From NCBI RefSeq assembly GCF_029919115.1, contig NZ_CP123990.1, positions 4,614,501-4,678,500 of the forward strand: a DNA stretch of 64,000 nucleotides, read 5' to 3'. Below, piece by piece: positions 1 through 8,356 of this stretch. A program made the translations under genes and the position numbers. The notes beneath the pieces are model-generated. The model saw nothing but the letters and a program-made list of their open reading frames with translations. It made no database searches and was not told the origin of the DNA. Source of the stretch: Variovorax paradoxus. GTDB taxonomy: Bacteria > Pseudomonadota > Gammaproteobacteria > Burkholderiales > Burkholderiaceae_C. The first letter of the stretch is position 1. Every line of letters begins with the position of its first letter.

Positions 1-95
1 AGCCGCCGCTGTACCTGAAGAAGGGCGACGTGATGACGCTGGGCATCGAAGGGCTCGGCGAGCAGCGCCAGGAAGTGATTCCGTTCAAGCTATAA
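1..95 (+). CDS. Fumarylacetoacetate hydrolase family protein, C-terminal fragment
   Basis: The window opens inside this gene; only the last 30 codons and the TAA stop are present. The end of the protein, with YLKKGDVMTLGIEGLGEQRQ, matches the closing beta-strand region of the FAH / 2-keto-4-pentenoate hydratase superfamily, whose members hydrolyse or hydrate C-C bonds of beta-keto acids using a divalent metal. The metal ligands lie upstream, outside the window, so the substrate cannot be judged. A strong hairpin terminator follows, which separates this gene from the GntR gene downstream. Confidence 0.72.
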   Translation, partial: PPLYLKKGDVMTLGIEGLGEQRQEVIPFKL

Positions 96-116
96 GCGGC
101 AAGCGAACAGCCACAA

Positions 117-155
117 ACGGCGCGGCGGGCAATTCCCGGCGCGCCGTTTCTCTTT
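117..155 (+). terminator. Rho-independent terminator after the FAH-family gene
   Basis: Two 13-base arms (117-129 and 135-147) pair at 12 of 13 positions around a 5-base loop (130-134). A T-rich tail (TTCTCTTT) follows the right arm. It lies 21 bases after the stop codon of the partial gene and before the GntR gene, which is where a terminator for the preceding transcript is expected. Confidence 0.75.
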
Positions 156-217
156 GTGAAGTCGCCGTTTTAAATGTCCCATTGACAGAACATTGAAACT
201 GCAAAAACATCAAAGGC

Positions 218-1009
218 ATGTCGCAAATGCCTTTGCCGAAGTACCACCAGATCTATCTGGTCCTGCGTGAGCAGTTGCACGAAGGGCGTTTTGCGGAGGG
301 GCTGCCCGGTGAACTCGCGCTCATGGCGCAGTTCGGCGTGGCGCGCGTCACGGTGCGCCGCGCGCTCGAACAGCTCTCCTCCGAAGGGCTGATCGCACGC
401 AACCCCGGCCGCCGCACGCGCGCACTGCCGCCGCCAGGGGCGGGCGACCCTTCCGGCACCACGAGCCTTGAGCGCGCCAACCTGCGCGGCCTGCTCGAGA
501 ACCTCGTCACCATGGGCCTGCACACCTCCGTGAAGGTGATCGAGGTGGCGACGATCACGGCCTCCACCCAGGTGGCCGAGGCGCTGCAGCTGCAGCTGGG
601 CGATGCCGTGCAAAAGGCGGTGCGCGTGCGCTCCACCAAGGAGGGGCCGCTCTCCCACATCACCACCTACGTGCCCGACACCATCGCGCGCCGCTTCGGC
701 CGCCGCGAGCTGTCGAAGAAGCCGATCCTCGTGCTGCTGGAGGAGTCGGGCGTGAAGGTGGGCCGCGCTCACCAGACGATCTCGGCGCGCCTGGCAGACA
801 ACGTGCTTGCGCAGCACTTGGACGTGTCGGTCGGCTCGGCCCTGCTCGCGGTGCGCCGCCTCATCTACGACGAAGACGAGCGGCCCGTGCAGTGGCTGCA
901 CGGCCTCTACCGCCCCGACCGCTACACCTACGAGATGCAGCTCTCCCGCGTGGGCAGCATCGACGCGAAGGTGTGGGTCAGCAAAGACGTGTCAGCCAAG
1001 TTCAACTGA
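218..1009 (+). CDS. GntR-family (HutC/UTRA) transcriptional regulator
   Basis: 263 residues. An N-terminal winged helix-turn-helix spans about residues 8-70, with the typical GntR recognition stretch VARVTVRRALEQLSSEGLI. A UTRA ligand-binding domain spans about 95-240, so the protein belongs to the HutC-type subfamily that senses small metabolites. It lies 21 bases upstream of the large catabolic operon starting at 1031 and is probably its local regulator, perhaps cotranscribed with it. The start is not settled: ATG 218 has an AAAGG only one base upstream, while ATG 227 (Met4) sits at a better distance from it. A TTGACA hexamer lies at 182-187. Confidence 0.9.
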   Translation: MSQMPLPKYHQIYLVLREQLHEGRFAEGLPGELALMAQFGVARVTVRRALEQLSSEGLIARNPGRRTRALPPPGAGDPSGTTSLERANLRGLLENLVTMGLHTSVKVIEVATITASTQVAEALQLQLGDAVQKAVRVRSTKEGPLSHITTYVPDTIARRFGRRELSKKPILVLLEESGVKVGRAHQTISARLADNVLAQHLDVSVGSALLAVRRLIYDEDERPVQWLHGLYRPDRYTYEMQLSRVGSIDAKVWVSKDVSAKFN

Positions 1010-1030
1010 AGAGAAAAAGGAAAGCCCACC

Positions 1031-2236
1031 ATGCAGAACCGCCGCAGTTTCGTGTCGCAGTCCGCCGCCCTGGCAACTGCCGTTGCCTTCCCGCTCGTGG
1101 CCGGCGCGCAGCCCAAGGCCGTCAAGGTCGGCGTGCTGCATCCGGTCACCGGTGCGCTCGCCTATTCGGGCCAGCAGTGCCGCCTGGGTGCGCTCATGGC
1201 CATCGAGGACATCAACGCAGCGGGCGGCATCAAGTCGCTCGGCGGCGCAAAGCTCGAGGCCCTGCTCGGCGATGCGCAGTCGCAGCCGCAGGCGGGCGCT
1301 GCCGAGGTCGAGAAGATGAACGAGGCAGGCGTCTCGGCCATTGTGGGTGCGTATGCCTCGGCCATCTGCCTGGCAACCACGCAGGCTGCGGCCAAGTACA
1401 ACCTGCCGCACGTGGTGGACGTGGGCGTGGCCGACCAGATCGTGGAGCGCGGCCTGAAGAACACCTTCCGCTTCGGCCCGGGCTACAAGAAGTCGACCGA
1501 GGTGGCCATGGCCAACCTGCTGGTGCTCAACAAGGCCGCTGGCAACCCCGCCAAGACGGTGATGATCATCCACGAAGAGTCGCTCTTCGGCGCAGGCACC
1601 GCGCAGCTGCTCTCGCGCGAGCTGCCGGGCTACGGCTTCGAGGTGAAGGAGGTGGTCAAGCACGCCAACCCCACGCGCGACTTCAACAACATCGTGCTGC
1701 GCATGAAGTCGATCAACCCCGACATCGTGATTCCGGCCAACTACTACAACGAGTACGCGCTGCTCGTGCGCACCATGCAGCAGCAGAAGGTGGTGCCCAA
1801 GGCGATCTTCTCGGTGCTGGGCGGCGCGGCGTCGAGCTACAAGTTCGTGAAGGAGTTTCCGGATGCGGCCAACGGCATCATCGACTGCAACCACTGGTTC
1901 AACCCCAAGGACAAGCGCGCGCAGGACCTGCGCAAGCGCGTGGAGGCCAAGGGCCAGTTCTTCAGCTACGAGGTCTTCATGACCTACGCGTCGATGTGGC
2001 TGCTGGCCGATGCGCTGGAGCGCGCCAAGTCCGCAGAGCGCGCGGCTATCGTCGATGCGCTGGAGAAGAGCACCTTCTCGAACCACTTCATGCCCTACGG
2101 CCCGACCAAGTTCGTCAACGGCCAGAACGAGGGCGCGCAACCGCTCATGACGCAGGTGGTGAAGAACGACATCAAGGTCATCATTCCGCGCGACTACCGC
2201 GAAGTGGACCCGGTGTTCCCGCTGCGCACGGCCTGA
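1031..2236 (+). CDS. Branched-chain amino-acid-type ABC transporter, periplasmic substrate-binding protein
   Basis: 401 residues, type I periplasmic binding fold (Peripla_BP_6, LivJ-like). The N-terminus, with NRRSF and a hydrophobic stretch ending AGA-Q near residue 26, looks like a Tat-type or twin-arginine-like export signal. VKVGVLHPVTGALAYSG is the usual first strand of the family. It captures the transported compound in the periplasm and delivers it to LivHM. In this operon, rich in amide and dicarboxylate enzymes, the ligand is more likely an amide, imide or organic acid than leucine. First gene of the transport block; the permease follows 13 bases later. Confidence 0.92.
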   Translation: MQNRRSFVSQSAALATAVAFPLVAGAQPKAVKVGVLHPVTGALAYSGQQCRLGALMAIEDINAAGGIKSLGGAKLEALLGDAQSQPQAGAAEVEKMNEAGVSAIVGAYASAICLATTQAAAKYNLPHVVDVGVADQIVERGLKNTFRFGPGYKKSTEVAMANLLVLNKAAGNPAKTVMIIHEESLFGAGTAQLLSRELPGYGFEVKEVVKHANPTRDFNNIVLRMKSINPDIVIPANYYNEYALLVRTMQQQKVVPKAIFSVLGGAASSYKFVKEFPDAANGIIDCNHWFNPKDKRAQDLRKRVEAKGQFFSYEVFMTYASMWLLADALERAKSAERAAIVDALEKSTFSNHFMPYGPTKFVNGQNEGAQPLMTQVVKNDIKVIIPRDYREVDPVFPLRTA

Positions 2237-2249
2237 AGCGGAAGGCGGG

Positions 2250-3122
2250 ATGTTCGATTTCGGCATTCTTTTCCCGTCGGTCCTGAACGGGCTGACGACG
2301 GGCGCGGTGTACGCACTGATCGCGCTGGGGCTCACGCTGATCTACGGCGTCCTGCACATCATCAACTTCGCGCATGGCGCCAGCCTCATGCTGGCGCTGT
2401 ACGCGGTGTACTTTCTGAAGGAGCGGCTGGGAATCGATCCCTACCTTGCGCTGCCCATCGTCGTGACCGGCATGTTCGCGCTCGGCTATGCGCTGCAGCG
2501 CGTGGTCATCAACCGCGCGGGCCACGGCAAGGACGAGAACATCCTGCTCGCAACGCTGGGCATCGCCATCGTCATGGAGAACCTCGCGCTGCTGTTCTTC
2601 AAGTCGGACACGCGCAACATCGACACCGCCTATTCGCTCAGCACCGTTGCCATCGGCCCCGCGATGATCGCGGTGCCCAAGCTCGTGGCCTTCGCGGGCG
2701 CGCTCGTGGTCTCGGGCATCCTGTTCTGGATCATGGGGCGCACCGATCTCGGCCGTGCCATCCGGGCGGTTGCCAAGGAGAAGGAGGGCGCCAAGCTCAT
2801 GGGCATCGACGTGGACCATGTCTACGCAATGAGCTTCGGCATCGGCTTGGCGTGCCTGGGCGCGGCGGCGTGCTTCCTGTTGCCGGCGTACTACGTCAAT
2901 CCGCAGGTGGGCGGCGGCTTCGTGCTCGTGGCCTTCACCATCGTGGTGCTCGGCGGCATGGGCAGCTTCGTGGGCGCGCTGGTCGGCGGCTTCCTTGTCG
3001 GCATCGTCGAATCGCTTGGTGGTCTCTACCTTGGCGAGTCGCTTGGGCAGATCGGCATCTTTGCGATCTTCATCGGCGTGGTGCTGTTCCGGCCGCAGGG
3101 CATGTTCGGGGCCAAGGCATGA
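2250..3122 (+). CDS. livH: ABC transporter permease, LivH family
   Basis: 290 residues with about eight hydrophobic segments and the family hallmark INFAHG near residue 40. The cytoplasmic coupling loop GRAIRAVAKEKEGAKLMGID is recognisable near residues 170-190. It forms the membrane channel with the LivM-type protein encoded next. The stop codon overlaps the start of livM (ATGA at 3119-3122), pointing to translational coupling. The family assignment is firm; the transported compound is unknown. Confidence 0.93.
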   Translation: MFDFGILFPSVLNGLTTGAVYALIALGLTLIYGVLHIINFAHGASLMLALYAVYFLKERLGIDPYLALPIVVTGMFALGYALQRVVINRAGHGKDENILLATLGIAIVMENLALLFFKSDTRNIDTAYSLSTVAIGPAMIAVPKLVAFAGALVVSGILFWIMGRTDLGRAIRAVAKEKEGAKLMGIDVDHVYAMSFGIGLACLGAAACFLLPAYYVNPQVGGGFVLVAFTIVVLGGMGSFVGALVGGFLVGIVESLGGLYLGESLGQIGIFAIFIGVVLFRPQGMFGAKA

Positions 3123-4099
3123 AAGGCGCACACAGGCAACTCGCGGGCATCGCGCTTTTTGCGGTGCTGGTCGGCTGCGTGCCACTCGTCACAAAGTCGG
3201 GCGTCGCGCTCAACTTCGTGATGATGGCGCTCTACGCCACGCTCATCGCACAGGCCTGGAACATCCTGGGCGGCTTCGGCGGGCAGTTCTCGTTCGGGCA
3301 CGCCCTGTTCTTCGGCACCGGGGCCTACATCCAGGCCATCGCGCAACTGCAAGGCGGCATCAACGCCTGGATCGCGCTGCCGCTGGCCATCATCGGCGGT
3401 GCGCTTGTCGGGCTCTTCGTCGGCGCGCTCAGCTTCCGCTATGGCCTCAAGGGGTCTTACTTCGCGCTCGTCACGCTGGCCTTCGCGGAAGTGTTCCGCA
3501 TCCTCGCGCTGTCGGTTAACTTCACGGGCGGCGGCGTGGGCCTGATGGTGCCGCTGCGCGAATCGGTGGCCAACCTGCAGTTCTCGTCGCGCGCGGGTTA
3601 CCTGTGGGTCGTGCTGGCAATGGTCGTCGCGGCGCTGCTGGTCACCTGGTGGCTGCGCAACGGACGCTTCGGCGCCTACCTGCAAGCGGTGCGCGACAAC
3701 GAAGATGCGGCCCGCGCCGTCGGCGTCGACCCGTTCCGCGTGAAGCTCGGGGCCATCGGCCTTTCGGCGGCGTTCATGGGCGCCGCGGGCGCGTTCTACG
3801 TGCAGGTGTTCCAGTACATCGACGCGGGCATTGCCTACGGCCCGGCCGTGTCGATCGAGGCGCTGGTCGCGGCCATCGTCGGCGGCATGGGAACGATGTG
3901 GGGGCCGGTGCTCGGCGCGGTCGTGCTCCATGTGCTGTCGGACCTCACGCGCAACCTCTTCGGCGAACTGCCCGGCATCAACATGGTGATTTACGGCACG
4001 GTGCTTGTGCTGATCGTCATCTTCGTGCCGCGCGGCATCGCGGGCATCGGGCTGTCGGTGCGGCAGCTCTGGCAGTCGAAAGGAGACCGCCATGACTGA
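3119..4099 (+). CDS. livM: ABC transporter permease, LivM family
   Basis: 326 residues from the ATG that overlaps the livH stop; a longer open frame continues upstream through livH but has no reason to be used. Features of LivM are GGFGGQFSFGHALFFGTGAY and the coupling helix AVRDNEDAARAVGVDPFRVK. Multiple membrane helices are visible. It pairs with LivH as the second half of the importer channel. Its end overlaps livG by 8 bases. Confidence 0.92.
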   Translation: MKGAHRQLAGIALFAVLVGCVPLVTKSGVALNFVMMALYATLIAQAWNILGGFGGQFSFGHALFFGTGAYIQAIAQLQGGINAWIALPLAIIGGALVGLFVGALSFRYGLKGSYFALVTLAFAEVFRILALSVNFTGGGVGLMVPLRESVANLQFSSRAGYLWVVLAMVVAALLVTWWLRNGRFGAYLQAVRDNEDAARAVGVDPFRVKLGAIGLSAAFMGAAGAFYVQVFQYIDAGIAYGPAVSIEALVAAIVGGMGTMWGPVLGAVVLHVLSDLTRNLFGELPGINMVIYGTVLVLIVIFVPRGIAGIGLSVRQLWQSKGDRHD

Positions 4100-4853
4100 C
4101 GCCCTGCTGGCCATCGACGGCCTTTCGCGCTCTTTCGGCGGCCTGAAGGCCGTGCAGAACGTGAGCCTCTCGGTGCGCGAGGGCAGCCTCAGCGCGCTGA
4201 TCGGACCGAACGGCGCGGGCAAGACCACGCTGTTCGCGCTGATGTCCGGCTTCCTGAAGCCCGACACCGGCACCGTGCGCTTCGCGGGCGAGGACATCAC
4301 CGGCCGCGAGCCGCACCGCAATGCCGCGTTGGGCATGACCCGCACCTTCCAGATCGTGAAGCCCTTTGCGGCGCAGACGGTGCGCGAGAACATCGCCGTG
4401 GGTGCGCACCTGCATGTGCGCGGCCGCGCCGAGGCGCTGCAGAACGCCGAGGCCGTCGCGCTGCGCGTGGGCCTTGCGCCGCAGCTCGATAAGCCCGCAT
4501 CGGACCTCACCGTGGCCGGCCGCAAGCGCCTCGAACTGGCCCGCGCGCTTGCCACGAAGCCGCGCCTTCTGCTGCTGGACGAAGTGCTCGCCGGCCTCAA
4601 CCCCCAGGAGATTGCCGAGATGATGCCGGTGGTGCGCGGCATTGCCGACAGCGGCGTCACGGTGCTGATGATCGAGCACGTCATGCAGGCCGTGATGAAC
4701 CTCGCCGAGCACGTGTGGGTGCTCGCGCAGGGCCAGCTCATTGCCGAGGGCAGCCCGGCGCAAGTGACCTCCGACGACAAGGTCGTCGAAGCCTATCTGG
4801 GCCATGGCACCGCGGCGCGGTTGCGCAAGGCCGCATCGGGAGTTGAGGCATGA
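4092..4853 (+). CDS. livG: ABC transporter ATP-binding protein, LivG family
   Basis: 253 residues. Walker A GPNGAGKTT is at residues 38-46, and Walker B LLLLDEV lies in the C-terminal half, followed by a switch His (IEHVMQAV). The signature motif is unusual: where most family members have LSGGQ or LSYGE, this one reads LTVAGRKRLELARAL. A degenerate signature of this type occurs in some LivG proteins, and the protein still looks functional. It powers uptake with LivF. It overlaps livM by 8 bases and livF by 4. Confidence 0.92.
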   Translation: MTDALLAIDGLSRSFGGLKAVQNVSLSVREGSLSALIGPNGAGKTTLFALMSGFLKPDTGTVRFAGEDITGREPHRNAALGMTRTFQIVKPFAAQTVRENIAVGAHLHVRGRAEALQNAEAVALRVGLAPQLDKPASDLTVAGRKRLELARALATKPRLLLLDEVLAGLNPQEIAEMMPVVRGIADSGVTVLMIEHVMQAVMNLAEHVWVLAQGQLIAEGSPAQVTSDDKVVEAYLGHGTAARLRKAASGVEA

Positions 4854-5560
4854 GCGCGCTTTTGGAGATTCAAGGCCTGCGCGGCGGGTACGGCCGCGTC
4901 GAGGTGCTGCGCGGCGTCGACCTGCAGGTAAATGCCGGCGAGATGGTCGCGCTGCTCGGCAGCAACGGCGCGGGCAAGTCCACGCTCAACAAGATGGTCT
5001 GCGGCCTGTGCCCCGCCTGGGGCGGCACGGTGCGCTTCGACGGCAAGGACCTGAGCGGGGCGCACTACCGCGACGTGGTCAAGGCCGGCCTCATCCAGGT
5101 GCCTGAGGGCCGCAAGGTGTTTCCCAACCTGAGCGTGCTGGAGAACCTGGAACTCGGCTCCTTCACCCGCGCTCGCGAGCGGCGCGCGGCCAACGTGGAG
5201 AAGATGTTCCACATCTTCCCGCGGCTGCGCGAGCGCATGGCGCAGCACGCCGGCACGATGAGCGGCGGCGAGCAGCAGATGCTGGCCATCGCACGCGGGC
5301 TCATGGCCGAGCCGGTGTTGCTGATCCTGGACGAACCTTCGCTCGGGCTTTCGCCGCTCCTGGTCGAAGAGATGTTCTCGCTGATCCGCGAGCTGCGCGA
5401 CGGCGGCCTTGCGGTGATGCTGGTCGAACAGAACGTGGGTCAGTCGCTCGAAATTGCCGACCGCGCCTACGTGCTGGAGAACGGCAGCGTGCGCTTCTCG
5501 GGCCTGCCCGGCGAATTGCTTGGCAGCGACGAACTGCGGCGTGCCTACCTGGGGCTCTAA
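4850..5560 (+). CDS. livF: ABC transporter ATP-binding protein, LivF family
   Basis: 236 residues. Walker A GSNGAGKST is at residues 37-45, a normal signature MSGGEQQMLAIARGL follows, then Walker B LLILDEPSLGL. With LivG it forms the ATPase dimer of the importer. The start codon overlaps the livG stop (ATGA, 4850-4853). The C-terminal ELRRAYLGL is typical of LivF. It is the last gene of the ABC block; 41 bases separate it from the Bug receptor. Confidence 0.93.
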   Translation: MSALLEIQGLRGGYGRVEVLRGVDLQVNAGEMVALLGSNGAGKSTLNKMVCGLCPAWGGTVRFDGKDLSGAHYRDVVKAGLIQVPEGRKVFPNLSVLENLELGSFTRARERRAANVEKMFHIFPRLRERMAQHAGTMSGGEQQMLAIARGLMAEPVLLILDEPSLGLSPLLVEEMFSLIRELRDGGLAVMLVEQNVGQSLEIADRAYVLENGSVRFSGLPGELLGSDELRRAYLGL

Positions 5561-5601
5561 GCCCGAATAAAACACCCCCGATTTCCTCGGAGACACAACA
5601 C

Positions 5602-6558
5602 ATGAAAAGACGCGACATCCTCCTCTCGTCGCTGGCCGCGGCATGGGCCGGCGGCGCCTTTGCGCAGATCGGCAATGCGCCGGTACGCATCCTCGTGGGC
5701 GCGCCCGCGGGCGGCTCGACCGACACGCTTGCGCGCTCGCTCGCCGTGAGCATGGGGCCGGCACTCGGCCGAACGGTCATCGTCGAGAACCGGCCCGGCG
5801 CGGGCGGCAACATCGCCGCCGATGCTGTGGCCAAGGCCGCGCCGGACGGCAACACGCTGCTCATGAGCTTCACCAGCCACGCGATCAACGCCACGCTCTA
5901 CCCGACGCTTCCCTTCGACCCGGTGAAGGACTTCACTGCGCTCACCTGCGTGGCCACTTCGCCCTCGATCCTCGTGGCACACCCGTCGGTGCCCGCCAAG
6001 GACGTGCGCGAGCTCATCGCGCTCGCCAAGGCCAAGCCGGGGCAGCTGAACTTCGCGATCGGCGCGGTGGGCTCGTCGCTCCACATGGCAGGCGAGGCCT
6101 TCAAGATGCAGTCAGGCGTGGACATCGTGAACATTCCCTACAAGGGCACCTCGCCCGCGGTGCAGGACGTGCTCGCGGGCCAGGTGCAGCTGATGTTCGC
6201 GGCCGTGGGCAACGTCAAGGCGCACATCCAGGCCGGCAAGCTCAAGGCGCTGGGCGTCACCACGGCCAAGCGGCTGCCGGCCTTTCCCAGCGTGCCGGCG
6301 ATTGCCGAGGCACTGCCGGGCTATGAGTCGAGCGCATGGTTCGGGCTCTTCGGGCCGGCCCACATGCCTGCCGAGCGGGTCAGGCAGATCGGCGATGCCG
6401 CGCGCAACGCGCTGCAGCAGGCCGACATGCGACAGCGCCTGGAAACCGAAGGCGCGATTCCCGTCGGCAACTCGACCGAGCAGTTCTCCGTCTTCGTGCA
6501 GAGCGAAATCACGCGCTGGGCCCAGGTGGTCAAGTTCTCGGGAGCCAAGCCGGAATGA
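5602..6558 (+). CDS. Bug-family tripartite tricarboxylate receptor (TctC-like)
   Basis: 318 residues. A signal peptide (KRRDILLSSLAAA..., probable cleavage after AFA near residue 25) precedes the Bug fold. Family motifs include VRILVGAPAGGSTDTLAR and VIVENRPGAGGN. Bug proteins bind small carboxylates and amides in the periplasm. No TctA/TctB membrane partners are encoded nearby, so this is an orphan receptor, as is common in Burkholderiales. Its stop overlaps the start of the LeuC-like gene by 4 bases, so it belongs to the same operon. Confidence 0.92.
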   Translation: MKRRDILLSSLAAAWAGGAFAQIGNAPVRILVGAPAGGSTDTLARSLAVSMGPALGRTVIVENRPGAGGNIAADAVAKAAPDGNTLLMSFTSHAINATLYPTLPFDPVKDFTALTCVATSPSILVAHPSVPAKDVRELIALAKAKPGQLNFAIGAVGSSLHMAGEAFKMQSGVDIVNIPYKGTSPAVQDVLAGQVQLMFAAVGNVKAHIQAGKLKALGVTTAKRLPAFPSVPAIAEALPGYESSAWFGLFGPAHMPAERVRQIGDAARNALQQADMRQRLETEGAIPVGNSTEQFSVFVQSEITRWAQVVKFSGAKPE

Positions 6559-7841
6559 CGTCGACGGCTCCAACCCGCGCGCCGGCCCAGACGCTGGCGC
6601 AGAAGCTCATCGCACGCGCGAGCGGACGCGAGCGGGTGTCGGTGGGCGAGATCGTCACCTGCGGCGTCGACCTGGCGATGTTCCACGACTCATCGGGCCC
6701 GCGGCGCCTCCAACCCATGCTCGAGGAGCTGGGCGCGCAGATCTGGGACCGCTCGCGCGTGGTGCTGGTCATGGACCACTACGTGCCTGAGCGCGACGAC
6801 GACTCGCGCCGCATCGTGCGCATTGCGCGCGACTGGGCGCGCGACCAGCAGCTGCCGCATGTGTACGACAGCCAGGGCATCTGCCACGTGGTGGTGCCGC
6901 AGCACGGCCACATCCGCCCCGGCATGCTGTGCGTGGGCGGCGATTCGCACTCGCCCACCGGAGGCGCGTTCGGTGCCTACATGTTCGGCATCGGCAGCAC
7001 CGAGATGCTGGGCGTGATGGTGACCGGCGAGATCTGGCTGCGCGTGCCCGAGACCATCCGCATGTGGTGGGACGGCGCACTGCCCGCCGGCGTGACCGCC
7101 AAGGACATGATGCTGCACATGATCGGCCGCTTCGGCATGAACGGCGGGCGCTACCAGGCGGTCGAGTTCGCGGGGCCGGCGGTTACCGCGCTGTCGATGC
7201 AGGAGCGCATGACGCTCTCGAACATGAGCGCCGAGCTGGGGGCGCAGGCCGGATTGATTGCGCCCGATGCGACCACAGCCAAGTTTCTGGCTGGCGCCGG
7301 CGCGCCGGCTGTCGACATGGCGCCGTGGTTTACCGACGAAGATGCCGCACTCACCGACCATCGCTTCGATGCCTCCACGCTCGAGCCCTACGTGGCCGCG
7401 CCGCACAGCCCGGCCAATGCGCACGGCGTGAGCCGTTACGCGGGAACGCCGGTCGATGTGGCCTACATCGGCGCCTGCACCGGCGCCAAGCTCGACGACC
7501 TGCGCGCCGCCGCGCAGGTGCTGCGCGGGCACAAGGTCGCGAGCGGCATTCGCCTGATCGTGGCGCCCGCGAGCATTCGCGACCAGGAACAGGCGCGTGA
7601 AGAGGGCGTGCTGCAGGTGTTGATGGATGCGGGCGCCGAGCTGTTCCCCACCGCGTGCGGCGCTTGCTCCGGCTACGGCGACCCGATGGGCGACGACGTC
7701 ACCGTCATCTCCACCACCGCGCGCAACTTCAAGGGCCGCATGGGCTCGCCGACCGCGCAGGTCTACCTGGGCTCACCCTACACGGTGGCGGCGGCCGCAT
7801 TGCGCGGCTTCGTGACCGACCCGCGCGAGGTGCTCGCATGA
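6555..7841 (+). CDS. Aconitase-family hydratase, large subunit (LeuC/DmdA-like)
   Basis: 428 residues. The active-site signature GGDSHSPTGGAFG is at about 128-140. The three [4Fe-4S] cysteines are Cys308 (in IGACTGAK) and the CxxC pair Cys368/Cys371 (ACGACSG), so the cluster site is complete. The family moves water across the double bond of isopropylmaleate, methylmaleate or dimethylmaleate type substrates. The setting among amide hydrolases and an isocitrate-lyase-type lyase argues against leucine synthesis and for hydration of a substituted maleate. The start was chosen at the ATG overlapping the Bug stop; an open frame extends further upstream. Confidence 0.9.
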   Translation: MTSTAPTRAPAQTLAQKLIARASGRERVSVGEIVTCGVDLAMFHDSSGPRRLQPMLEELGAQIWDRSRVVLVMDHYVPERDDDSRRIVRIARDWARDQQLPHVYDSQGICHVVVPQHGHIRPGMLCVGGDSHSPTGGAFGAYMFGIGSTEMLGVMVTGEIWLRVPETIRMWWDGALPAGVTAKDMMLHMIGRFGMNGGRYQAVEFAGPAVTALSMQERMTLSNMSAELGAQAGLIAPDATTAKFLAGAGAPAVDMAPWFTDEDAALTDHRFDASTLEPYVAAPHSPANAHGVSRYAGTPVDVAYIGACTGAKLDDLRAAAQVLRGHKVASGIRLIVAPASIRDQEQAREEGVLQVLMDAGAELFPTACGACSGYGDPMGDDVTVISTTARNFKGRMGSPTAQVYLGSPYTVAAAALRGFVTDPREVLA

Positions 7842-8356
7842 AAGACCAGGCCCTGCACCGGGTGTGGCGCCTGGGCGCCGACATCGACACCGACGCGCTC
7901 GCGCCCGGCCACGCGATGAAGCACGGCATCGACATCATCGCCAAGCATTGCCTGGAGGCCATCCGCCCCGATTTCGCGAGCCAGGTGCAACCGGGCGACG
8001 TGATCGTGGCCGGCCCCAACTTCGGCATCGGCTCCTCGCGCGAGCAGGCCGCGGCCGTGCTCGTGCAACTGGGCGTTGCGGCGGTGATCGCACCGTCATA
8101 CAGCGGGCTCTACTTTCGCAATGCGTTCAATGTCGGCCTGCTGCTGTTGACCTGTGCCGAAGCCGAATCGCTGGTCGATGGAGAACGCGTCGCGCTCGAC
8201 ATCGCGGCTCCCACGGTCGTTTCGTCCCGGGGTACGCGGCTGGCATGCGAGCCCGTGCCGGATTTCCTCATGGACATGGTCCGCGCCGGCGGACTGATGA
8301 ATCAATTGCGCCAGCGCGCCGGCGCCACGCTTATCCAGAAAGCAAGCAATGCCTGA
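7838..8356 (+). CDS. Aconitase-family hydratase, small subunit (LeuD/DmdB-like)
   Basis: 172 residues from the ATG overlapping the large-subunit stop (ATGA, 7838-7841). The swivel-domain signature GPNFGIGSSREQAAAVL and the following VAAVIAPSYSGLYFRNAFNVG are clear. It closes over the Fe-S site of the large subunit and contributes substrate specificity. At 172 residues it is in the short, archaeal-type LeuD size class rather than the ~200-residue enterobacterial type, as is usual for catabolic hydratases. Its end overlaps hyuB by 8 bases. Confidence 0.9.
   Translation: MKDQALHRVWRLGADIDTDALAPGHAMKHGIDIIAKHCLEAIRPDFASQVQPGDVIVAGPNFGIGSSREQAAAVLVQLGVAAVIAPSYSGLYFRNAFNVGLLLLTCAEAESLVDGERVALDIAAPTVVSSRGTRLACEPVPDFLMDMVRAGGLMNQLRQRAGATLIQKASNA

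Noticed and set aside
2852..3118. Extended N-terminus of livM reaching into livH
   Set aside because: The frame is open but codes for Arg/Gly-rich sequence inside livH. The ATG overlapping the livH stop gives the normal LivM length and start.
6555..8356. Leucine biosynthesis leuCD
   Set aside because: No leuB or leuA nearby, and the setting is catabolic (amide hydrolases, receptor, lyase). The small subunit is also of the short type. Aconitase-family hydratase is the safer call.
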